DNA of 64,000 bases from Gordionus sp. m RMFG-2023 (lineage: Eukaryota; Nematomorpha; Gordioida; Chordodea; Parachordodidae). Both the position numbers and the translations under genes were made by a program. Within the stretch, counting starts at the first letter, position 1, and each line of letters opens with the position of its first letter. The notes under the pieces were generated by a model. It had not been told where the DNA came from and ran no database searches. It saw only the letters and a program-made list of their open reading frames with translations. Shown one piece after another: positions 24,101 to 33,414 of this stretch. Where the stretch lies: assembly GCF_954871325.1 (NCBI RefSeq), contig NC_088776.1, forward strand, positions 44,658,569-44,722,568, in the 5' to 3' direction.

Positions 24101-26041
24101 TTAGATAGTTTCTTTAAAAGCACTGCATCGGACCTATTTCTTCAGTTCCGCAATTTTGTATACTCCGCCTCGAATTCGCGCTTATTTTATATATACCGTA
24201 AATTTGCGCGTTAACTGTGAACACAAGGTTATATCCAAGTCCGTTCTAAAATTTTATTCTAGAAAAAATAGGGTTGAAACGATCCGATTTTTTAAATATT
24301 GAACCTGTTGAAAAAGTAGAATGTTTCAAACGAAAGTGGAAAAGTTATAAACACTGAATGAAAATAAAAGATGTTGGTATTATTCTTGAAAAGAACATTT
24401 ATATTTATTAGAGACCTGCAGGCGCTAGGCCTTTTTTATTTTAAAATGTCGGACCTAATTTTTTTTTAAATTACACTGGTTGGGCCGAATATTTTAAAGC
24501 AGACTATTTTAAATAGCCTATAAAAAAAATATAATTAAAAATTGTGTATCATAGAACAATATATCACATTCATTCATTCATCATATTTCATATTTTCATT
24601 TTTTCTATCCTTAGATATTTCTAGTAAAATATTATTTAAATTAATTATTCAAATAATTATCATTTTAGGTGATATTTTCAAATTAAAAGCAACAAGAATA
24701 CACTCAATATTTAAAATATAATACACATTTTAAGGAAAAATTTATTTTAGAAAATTATCATTTTATCTCTCTTTCTCTTTGTCCCAAATCAGGCAATTAC
24801 GTATATTCCCATATAGAGAGCGCAAAATGACTGATTCTTTTATAAAGTCTATTAAATTACAAGATGAAATGGAAATAAGATAATTACCATCCACCCGAAT
24901 TGAAAAGGTCCTTTTACTAAAAATTGGGAGATAAAGATTATTTTATTTCTATTTTAAGAAATAATTTTATCGAATTTTCAATTTCAAATATTCAAAACGT
25001 TTAAAAAATATCAGAGACCTGCAGGCTCAGCTCTAAGCCTAGCTGGGCCGGGCCGCATTTTAATTTTTTTAAATATACCAGGGCAGGGCTGGGTCTAAAA
25101 TTATTTTTTAAATACCCGGGCCGAGCCGTATATTTTGAAACCAAATATTTTAAATCGCCATTATTAGTTATAAAAATTAAAAACAAATAAAATATATTTT
25201 TAAAAAATTCAGGTCAGGGCCGTGCAAATGGTATCCCTACAGGTCTCTGAAAAAATATATTATAACCTATATCATAGGAAGAAAAAATTGAAAAAGTAAA
25301 TATAAAAATTATATAAACTAAAATATTAAAAAACAAGAAGGTGGGAGGAGGAGGGATTTAAAAATATATTGTCAGATAATTTGAAAAGTTATTATATATG
25401 GATTTCTTATTCACTGATAAACGATTGGTATAATGCGGAATAGGTATATTAAAATTAGGAAAAATGTACAGGCCCTGATAGATTTATTTTTTAAAGAAAT
25501 TCGAACAGAAAATTTTTTTCAAAAAATTATGGCCGGGTCGCGCTTAAAATATTTTTTTTTTAAAAAATCAGGTAAAAATATAAAACCAGGGTCGGCCTAA
25601 AAAAATTAAATTAATCTGGGCCGAGCCAAATCCTGGCTGAGTGTGCATATGGTACCTCTGCAGGTCTCTGACTTATACAAACATTAGGAAAATAAAATAA
25701 TTTTAAATTCTGTGGAGACCCAGTTTGTCCTGGTCGGAATTAAAGGAAAAATTAAAATCAAGGTTCAATCCGAACGAGTCCGACCTAATCGGCTCAGGTT
25801 CAGTTGGATCAGACTTGGATAAAATACGGAAGTGGAATCATTCTTGTAAGGCTCAGCTCAATATAGATTTACTAAACATATTGTTTATTAATAATACAAT
25901 AGAAAAATTTTGCAAATATGAATATAAAATATCTCTTTAATCGGTGCAGTATATTTTACCTGCTCCTTTAAGTGCAGTTCGTAATGCCTTTGCATCAGCT
26001 TCAGCGTTAAAATTTGGTATGGGCTCGATAGTTCCACCAGC
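18195..26041 (-). CDS. annexin 1 (four-repeat annexin, exons 2-11; first exon not found)
   Basis: Calcium-dependent phospholipid-binding protein of the annexin family. Ten minus-strand exons join in frame with GT-AG sites: 26041-25960, 23966-23872, 23481-23368, 21562-21472, 21415-21336, 21289-21233, 20182-19990, 18594-18536, 18454-18332 and 18269-18195 (TGA). They give 322 residues, the size of a full annexin core, starting AGGTIEPIPNFNAEADAKAL. Four repeats are clear. Calcium loops: repeat 2 GFGT...GDTN, repeat 4 GVGT...GDVTG, repeat 1 GAGT...GDTSG, and repeat 3 LFGT...KETSG, so the acidic partner is kept in all four. A poly-A signal (AATAAA) lies at about 18176-18181. A start exon like the signal-peptide exon of the two sister genes was not found. 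Upstream lies a hAT insertion (26828-29261), so exon 1 may be beyond it, or lost. The protein could therefore be secreted, cytosolic or a pseudogene at the 5' end. Confidence 0.9.
19682..19763. mobile_element. 82-bp fold-back MITE in annexin 1 intron
   Basis: The inverted ends CCCAGTTAGCACGAATTAGC and GCGAATTCGTGTTAACTGTG pair with few mismatches. The internal ATTTTGTATACTTTGCC word is shared with a copy at about 24140-24222. It is short and non-coding. Confidence 0.55.
22099..23212. mobile_element. possible 1.1-kb TIR element in annexin 1 intron
   Basis: The left end CATAGGCGTAATTAGGATAT and right end (reading inward on the minus strand) TATTGGCATAACTAGGGTTA are similar. Inside are polypyrimidine/C-rich blocks (CTTTCCCTCTCC, CCCCGTCCCCCTCC). 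No coding sequence and no certain target duplication, so the class is unknown. Confidence 0.35.
23565..23612. repeat. 26-bp direct tandem duplication
   Basis: AATTCATTTTGTCATTTTGC plus CAATTA/CAATTG is present twice back to back in the annexin 1 intron. Confidence 0.6.
24140..24222. mobile_element. second fold-back MITE copy
   Basis: TTCAGTTCCGCAATTTTGTA, then TACTCCGCCTCGAATTCGCG, ending GCGCGTTAACTGTGAA. It shares ends and core with 19682-19763 and is more rearranged. Confidence 0.45.
24411..24890. mobile_element. inverted copy of the 16.4-17.1 kb hAT-like repeat
   Basis: It begins TTAGAGACCTGCAGGCGC, the family left terminus. It carries the 16500-16880 segment in reverse orientation (TCATTTTATCTCTCTTTCTC, TTCAAATTAAAAGCAACAAG). 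It lies in annexin 1 intron 2. Confidence 0.5.
25012..25249. mobile_element. 238-bp hAT MITE, CAGAGACCTGCAGG family
   Basis: It starts CAGAGACCTGCAGGCTCAG and ends CCTACAGGTCTCTG. Both ends are flanked by AAAAAATAT, an 8-9 bp direct repeat as expected for hAT. The interior is rich in GGGCCGGGCC-like words. It lies in annexin 1 intron 2. Confidence 0.7.
25465..25671. mobile_element. second CAGAGACCTGCAGG-family element, partial
   Basis: The right end GGTACCTCTGCAGGTCTCTG is intact, and the interior (GGCCGGGTCGCGC, CTGGGCCGAGCC) matches its neighbour at 25012-25249. The left end is only vaguely recognisable (ACAGGCCCTGATAG). Confidence 0.5.
25716..25830 (+). pseudogene. possible retroelement gag fragment
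   Basis: A short frame reads SWSELKEKLKSRFNP, resembling the W-x-E-L-x-x-x-L-x-x-R-F-x-P block of LTR-element capsid proteins. Nothing else of such an element is visible beside it. If real it is an isolated fossil scrap. Confidence 0.2.
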
Positions 26042-26827
26042 CTTTTAAAATATAAATGCATTTACATTTAATACCTCTGTAAACATTATAATTAATGACC
26101 ATTACTATACTTAAAATTAAGCTATTAAAATATTTTAATGTTTTGAATTTTCATAGGCATGTAATTAACTGTTGAGCTGTACTAAATAATAATTGGATCA
26201 TTTTTATAAAATTCTATAATAAACTTTTGTTTTTTGACAATAATTATCTTCAAAACATATGATAAACAGGAAGGGTTAATTCCTTATGGTGAGCACACAT
26301 TCAATGGATATAAAGGATGGAACAGGTCTGCTATATTTGTTAATAACTTTTTTTCTACAATTAGTTCAATATCATCAATACTAGTAATTAATATAATTCG
26401 ATCTAACTACATCGGGCAAGAAACATAAAATAAGTTATTGGAATCTTGATAAAATATTTGCATTTCAATGGATCTATTTCTTAATATTATGATGAGAATT
26501 TAGATACCTTTATATCACGTTTCAGAAAACTTGGCACTGCGTATTTCAGCTCTTATAAATGCTTTCGAACAAGTTTAAATTAGCTCTAAACTGTTCTCAA
26601 CTAGGCCTATCTAAATCATCAAAAACTCGTAAAACCCTAACCTCATGCGCTTGATTTCTTTAAATTTACTAGTATTCTGTAATTAAGTTAATTTGATTTA
26701 ATTTTAAAATAAATTATTCACAAGTGGATATTATTCATATGAAAATTTGATCTTTATAAGCATGGCAGCAGATGAATATTTGTCTTTCCTCTCAGAAACT
26801 TTCTTCAAATAAAATCATAATACCATC

Positions 26828-29261
26828 CAGGGTTGGCATGTCGGTCAATTGACCGAGGAGGAGTATTTGACCGGTCAAATACTTTAATAAATTTATTTAA
26901 TATTTTGCCCAGTATAAATTATATTAATTCTCATTTATTTTACTTCCACTTGCTACATTTCAATATAAAAATTAATTTTCTTTTTATTTGTTCTGGACAG
27001 ATTTACAAAATAATTTATTCAATTCTGGTAAAATGTTATATATATTTTATTTTATTATATTATTATTATTATATTATATATTATATTATAATATAATATT
27101 AAACAAATTATTGAAATAATTAGCAATAATTATAAAATAATTAAGTTTGATTAACTTTACAATAATCAAAATCTTTTTTAATTAAATTTTTATATATTAA
27201 GGATTATGGTCAAACCAAAGCATCAAGTTTGGAAACATTTTAAAGAAGTACGCGATGGAAAATCAGTTAAAGCGGTATGCAGGTTTTGCAAGATGTCCTA
27301 TATTAGCCACGTTGATAGAATGGTCAAACATTTATTAAGCAGCTGTACTATGTGTCCTGCCATAATTAAGGAAAAATTTAATTCAAATTCCAAAATTTCA
27401 ACCTCTACAAAAAATCCCATAAATGTAGTCTGTAATACTTCTAGCTCTGACTAAGAAAAAGGTGAAATTATCGAGAATGATTATCATATTGACAATATTT
27501 TGTCTTGTGACTCAAGAAAATTTGATTCCATTATTTCCAATTAATCTACAAACAAGGCGATTAAATGCAAATCTCAATCTTGTATAACCGGTTTTATAGA
27601 TAGAATTAATCCCAAAGAAAAAATTAAGCTAGATCAATTGTTTGCAAAGGCTGTATATGCGAGCACTTTACCTTTCCACATCACTGAAAATCCCTACATC
27701 CAAGAATTCTTTAAAAAATTACGTCCTATTTACACTTTACCCAGGCGAAGGCAGCTGATTGGTTTTCTTTTAGACAAAGCGTCAGGAGATATGGAGGCGA
27801 GAGTTGCAGATATAATAGAAAAATCTCCTCACTTATCAATTGTATCAGATGGCTGGAGCAACATCAGAAACGAGAGTATTATTAATTTTATGGTGATGAC
27901 GCCTGTTCCAGTATTCTACAAATTTTTAAATAATGAGGAAAATCGTCATACGGCTGATTTTGCCCAGGAATTTAAAAATATAATTCATGAATTGAATCCG
28001 GTAAAAGTATATTCTTTAGTTACTGATAATGCCGTTAACATGAAAGCAGCCTTGAGAATTCTAAAATCTGAATCTATTTATAATCATATACAATGTTATG
28101 GTTGTGCAGCGCATACTTTGCAGTTATTCTTTCACGATTTTGAACGATTGAACGGCTTCAGTTACCATATTTCAATAATTAAAAAATTTGTTAAATTTTT
28201 CAAGAATAAACACATACCAGCTGCAGTATTTCCCTTAATAAGAATAACATGGTATACCATCTACATTAAGTACAATTAGCCAAACAAGATGGACATCTTC
28301 AATAAAATGTATGGAGCGAATACAAGTATGTAAAAAAGCTCTGAAAGCATCCATTGTCGAAGAAGCTATATGTGATATCTGTCCTATAGAGATTACAAAT
28401 AATATATTAGATGAATAAATATTTTGGACAAAAATTTAAAATTTTTAGATATACTTAAACCTCTAGCTACCTCATTGTTGAAAGTGCAAGGGGATAAATG
28501 TACTTTAGCTCATGTAAAAAACGAAATGCTTAATTTGGAAAAACACAAAATACAATCATGCCATTATTCTATATTTTCTCCATCTGAAGAAAAAAAATTA
28601 AAGTTATGTTTGAAAAGAGAAGAAATGATCTAAACATGTGCTCACAATGCAGCTTATTTATTGGACCCTCAATATCAAGGGGAGCACCTTACTAGCGTTG
28701 AATTTGATGAAGCGTGTAATATGATACAAGAATTAGGTATTTTACAGGGTGGTGATAATCAAAATATTTTAAGTGGTATAATAAATTTTAAAAGTAAATG
28801 CGGCATATTAATAGCCAAAATATGTGGAAAGGGGTAATGGCCGGTGGAATGCACTTTGTCCACCTTGCCCATTAAGAAAAATAGCCAATATTCTGTTAAC
28901 ATTTCCTAGTTCCCCTTCTTCATCAGAAAGAAATTGGTCGGTTTGGAGAAATATTCATATGAAAAACAGAAATCGTTTGAAGATTTCTACGACAGGAAAA
29001 TTGGTTAGAGTATACCATAATTTAAGATTGATTAAAAATATTAGAGAAAATAATGATATTATCTATGAATCGGAACAAGACTCTTCTATGGAGGACGAAA
29101 CAACTATAGAATGAATTAAAAAAATATTATGAAATTTAATGTTACATAGATTTATATAATATTATATATATACAAATTAAAGTTAATAATGGCATAAAAA
29201 ACATTCATTTGAATTTGACCATATTTGACCGATTCATATTTGGGTCAAATGCACAACACTG
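26828..29261 (+). mobile_element. 2.43-kb hAT transposon with perfect ends and target duplication
   Basis: Ends CAGGGTTGGCATG and TGCACAACACTG are inverted. The 8 bp ATACCATC flank it identically at 26820-26827 and 29262-29269. The plus-strand transposase runs in order: BED-type zinc finger (27206-27454, VWKHFKEV...CRFCKMSY, HLLSSC), hAT catalytic part (27638-28279, HLSIVSDGWSN, CYGCAAHTLQLF), a middle segment (28424-28633) and the hAT dimerisation domain (28824-29114, ILLTFPSSPSSSERNWS). These four stretches are separated by stops and frame changes, so no transposase is made, but the well-kept ends and exact duplication point to a fairly recent insertion. It sits about 0.8 kb upstream of the first annexin 1 exon found. 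Confidence 0.9.
27206..29114 (+). pseudogene. hAT transposase, four frame-separated pieces
   Basis: The BED finger at 27206-27454 has C-x2-C (CRFC) and H-x4-C spacing typical of ZBED/hAT N-termini. The 27638-28279 piece carries the SDGWSN motif with the first catalytic aspartate, TDNAVNMKAAL with the second, and C-x2-C-x-A-H-T-L-Q-L. The last piece carries the family SSSERNWS motif (usual form SSERVFS) and an R-N-R-L-K follow-on. Stops at about 27452, 28277 and 28631 separate the pieces. Confidence 0.85.
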
Positions 29262-30603
29262 ATACCATCTAAATCGAAGCTACCAAAAACTAAAGCTATG
29301 CCTAATAAAGAGTACTTAGAAGTAAATTTTGAGTGAAAGAGAGGACCTACCTTGGTTCACCTACTAATCAAATCTAGAAATTTAATTTTCATTTTTCTCA
29401 TTTAACTTATCATGAAAATAGATGAATAACTAAACTGTTTTAAATCCTGGGAGATCTACAAACCTCACAAATTCATATAAAATTTTTTTTTTGATTCATT
29501 AACATATTCTAGCACCAGGAGTGGAGTTAGGAATGATTTAACTCACAAGAACATCATTTTTAAAATAAAAATCATGGAGTTATAAGTGGAACAATTAAAC
29601 TTGCATCATCATATGATTTTATTGTTCTTTCTAATAATTAAACTATATCTTAATCATACCTGAAGTAACTTCACCACTAGGCTTCTACCTTAATTTTATC
29701 TATCAAACATTAAATATTATCAACGAATAAATGGTCAAAGCTATTAATTTTTTTAATATAAACCGGTGGTTCGATGGTCTTGATGGTTTTAGACCCTTTA
29801 ATTTCCTATACTTCATCAACCCGAAAAAACATTTTCCCATATTCCATTCATCAATTTTTTAATGCAACAATATCCGAAACAAAGACTTCCTAATTCATAT
29901 ACATCAAATTTTATTTGGAGATTAATTAATTGCCTTAATAATTATTTCTTTAGAAGATTAATCCCAAAATTATCATAGAACGAAATTGTTCATCTTTTAC
30001 AGGGGGACTATAAATCTTAGGAAATAAATGATTGGAAGTACACCCTAATGGTAACCTTGTCAATCTCTTATCAAATGAACAATTGAGAGTTATCATTAAT
30101 TTTTGTCTAGGGTGTCACATTGCACAACTTCATACTGCTTGAAATGTAATCTGCCTATAGATTCCAAAGGTCGGGTTAAACTTAGGATCGATATCAACGA
30201 CATGCTATTATCAACATGATAACTTTTCGTGGTCCCTCCTAAAATTATTGGCTAAGTGTCGTTTTATTACATAGTTTCCTAGTTAATATTTATAAACTTA
30301 TGGCTTTCGCTTTTGTATTTTCAAAACAAGGCCGAATTATTCCTAAATAGAAATCTGTTAAGTCCGGTCCGAACCGGCCCGTTAAGAATTTTGTACAAGT
30401 TGCCTGGCCTGTTATAATTTTTGAAAAATTTTTGCGTGGGGCAGCCGAACGTAATCTTGACCAATCGCAAACCTTTGTCAATTTTTAGTTCAAAGAAAGA
30501 TGTCTAGAAATTTATGATTAGCCTGATGGAAATTATTCCTAGCAATGCAATATTCTATATGAAAATATTAGAATTCCAATTGTTACGAATTATCAATTAC
30601 TGA

Positions 30604-30808
30604 TAGTATTGTTAAACGGATCGTTCTGAGATGATTTTTAAAAACGGCTAACTCAATATTTTATCAATAAATATTTTATGCAAGAATTAAGATTTTTCTC
30701 ATAGATGTCATAAAGGAAGCATTTATTAAATCTTGAGAGACAATATTCTGGCTATAGAGTTAGCCATTTTTAAAAAATAGGCTTAAATCCAGCCGTTTAG
30801 CAACACTA
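30604..30808. mobile_element. 205-bp hAT-type MITE, TAGTGTTGTTAAAC family
   Basis: It starts TAGTATTGTTAAACGGATC and ends CCAGCCGTTTAGCAACACTA, inverted. Flanks ATTACTGA and ATTACTGC agree at 7 of 8 positions. The internal words TTTTTAAAAACGGCTAACTC and CTATAGAGTTAGCC form further dyad symmetry. Confidence 0.75.
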
Positions 30809-31044
30809 ATTACTGCCAAAAAATGCCTACGAACGAATATTTGTTTTAATATTTATCGTATTTACAAATAGTCGCCTGATGTGTATTTCTTCGTCCAAAA
30901 AAAGTGTAAAAGGAACGAGATTTTATAATTATAATGACTTATTGTTTTTTTGTAGATATATATTTGGACAATAAAATTTGGAGTTGAAAATTTATTACTT
31001 TTAGTTTTAGAGTTGTGTTGGTAAATTGTGTAAGTTATTAAATA

Positions 31045-31075
31045 CTAGCTGATAGCCCGTCAAGAATGACAGGGA
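31045..31075 (-). mobile_element. Helitron-like 3' terminus
   Basis: On the minus strand a stem CCCTGTCA-TTCT-TGACGGG is followed 8 nt later by CTAG and then T at the edge (CTATCAGCTAG|T). A short hairpin a few bases before a CTAG end inserted next to T is the structural hallmark of Helitron 3' ends. No Rep/helicase coding or 5' TC end was found, so this would be a fragment or a non-autonomous copy extending rightwards an unknown distance. Confidence 0.4.
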
Positions 31076-31744
31076 GTCTGAATTTTCTCCATATGAATAA
31101 ATAATAAATTTTACCTTCATTTGACGATGAATGAATCAGAATAGTCAAACGAGATGAATAGATTATCCGTATTTATCCTTCCAAGATTTCTATAAATTTT
31201 AAAGAAAAGGCCAAATATATTATGGAAAATATGGAATAGAAAAAATATGATTTGTGAGTAATGATATTTATTAATTCTCTTAAGAATTTCATAAATTGTT
31301 CTCCAAATTTCTTGTTTATTCAAAATTCCTAGAGACATACTGTAACATTAAAACACCTTTATTCAGCCCACATGTCATAAATTCTGACAAAAGGATCCAG
31401 CAGGGGGCAAGCGTCTTTATTTTACCTTGGTATTCATTATCTCATCTTTTATCTTAAATCTAAATTTGTTTAAGATATAAATATATGGTATCTTGATGAT
31501 GGAACAATCTGTGATGCTCTTCCTATAATAATTGGTTTTTAATTTCTTGAAGCCAATTTAAAAAAAACTCTTTGTTACCATGATAACAATATACAAAACC
31601 CTCATCTAGCAAAATTATATTTTTTATTGAGTACATAAATAATAAATAATATAAATTTAAAAAAATAAGGAAATTAATATAATTTAAAAAAAGTATACAA
31701 AGTTGGATTAAGAAGAAAAAAAATACCAAGTTGGATTAAGATAA

Positions 31745-31822
31745 AAAAAAATGTTTGCTGAGATTCGAACCTAATGCCATCAGATTTGAAAGCTACGCTC
31801 TTGCCGATTGGGCCACAGATAC
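31745..31822 (-). repeat. tRNA-derived sequence (SINE head or tRNA pseudogene)
   Basis: On the minus strand GTGGCCCAATCGGCAAGAGC matches an RNA polymerase III A box / D arm, and GGTTCGAATCTC about 30 nt later is a B box / T loop. The anticodon stem and acceptor stem do not pair well, so a working tRNA is unlikely. It is followed by AT-rich sequence with a repeated CTTAATCCAACTT word and T runs, as in SINE tails. Confidence 0.45.
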
Positions 31823-33414
31823 TTTTCAAAATTAGCGATTTTTTAAAATATATATTTAAAACTTTGAAAGTGTGACTGTGAAAGTGTGATAAGGCTTTTA
31901 ATATATTATAGATAGTTGTACAGGTAGAGTTTTTATAGTATATAATTTTTATATAAACACAAACAATTAAATTATTATCAAATAAATTAGTCCAAGATTT
32001 CAATGAATGCGCACTATATTGTATAATCAAAGAAAAATTATAATTGACAATAGGTGATTTTTCTGGTTTTATAGCAACACTTGTTTCTTTAAAGAGATTT
32101 CTATCATTACTTCATGAAGGACATCTTAGTATGCAGCGGTATGCACACTTATATATCTGATGAGCAGATCCAGATATAAATAATGTATTATATAATATGG
32201 TAGTATTATATTAAAATACTAAACGACCGTCTCAACCAAATAAAGAAATCTAAGCCGAATTTTTCCAGAATAGATGTTTCCCGGGACCCTTAAATATACA
32301 AATTTAGTTTTTTTCACACAATTCTAAATACACACAAAGAGAATATATTTTAGGTAACAACACCCAAGAAGGTGGATTAGACGATTAGGATAGGTTTTAC
32401 GATTATCCAACAGGAGGTGGATAATGTAATATAATTCAACGCATGTGTAATGTTTTTATAATTTAACTAAATACCGTTGAACATGTCTTAGGGCTATGGG
32501 GGGGGGGGGCTTAATTTATTTTTAAATCCTCCCACCTCATTCAATATATTTTCTAATATTTTATTGAATCATTAATACAACAGACACAAACATATTATAA
32601 GAATTTGGTATATTGCAGTGATTGAATTTTTAGCATCCTGCCTCTAATTTATATGTTAGTAATTTTAATAAAAGTAATCTTTTGCCTATCTCCGATACAA
32701 TAGTCAAGTGTTGTTAATATTTAAAAATTACTGAAATATTTTAAAAAAATAGCATTATGATTCTTTTACTTTGACCAAATATGATTTCAACTGTAATAAT
32801 AATATAGCAAGCATCAATAACCCAGAAGTGTTCATGATAATATATTTGTTGGTTTATGAAATAATTCTAGTTAAATATTTTTATCAATTATTTTTTAAAG
32901 GTTCAAATGATAAATTGATTTATTTTTTTGATCATCTTTCATATTCATACTATAAACACAATTAGTGTAATGTAAAATAAGCACAAAAGGGTTTTCTCAA
33001 TATTTTAAAAATAATAATTAATTGGCAAGTTTGCTAAAAAAAATCAATTATTAATATTTAAACGATTTCGATTTTCAAAATATGTAGAGTAAAATGAAAA
33101 AGGTGTAAATATAACTTCCAGATTTTTCAAATTATTATTTCAATTTGACGTTTCAAGGTCTTGCTTTTAAAAATAAAAATTTTGCATTTTAATTTATCGT
33201 ATTTTGGTTAAAAATAAAATTTTCAATTTCCTATCGAATTAAATTAATTTGAAATTCTAAAAATAATCTTATCCTACATTTATTGAAAACTCAAAATAAA
33301 ATATTTCTTAAATAATATATTTTTTTTCGCATTATAATAATAAAGAGATGTGACAATTAGGATATAGGAAACGATAAGTTTTTATTTACATTAAACTATT
33401 AATCATTGCGGATA

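Larger units (their letters stand above)
29270..33414. other. intergenic block between annexins 1 and 2
   Basis: It holds a MITE (30604-30808), a Helitron-like 3' end (31045), a tRNA-like sequence (31745-31822) and a poly-G run (about 32499). A GC-rich palindromic patch at 30358-30385 (GTCCGGTCCGAACCGGCCCG) looks like another transposon scrap. I see no protein gene, though the unfound first exon of annexin 1 may lie here. Confidence 0.4.

Noticed and set aside
26234-26428. 64-residue plus-strand frame just upstream of annexin 1 exon 2
   Set aside because: No family resemblance and opposite strand to the gene. It is probably intron or 5' flank.
31745-31822. A functional tRNA gene
   Set aside because: A and B boxes are present but the acceptor and anticodon stems do not pair, so it is kept only as a tRNA-derived repeat.
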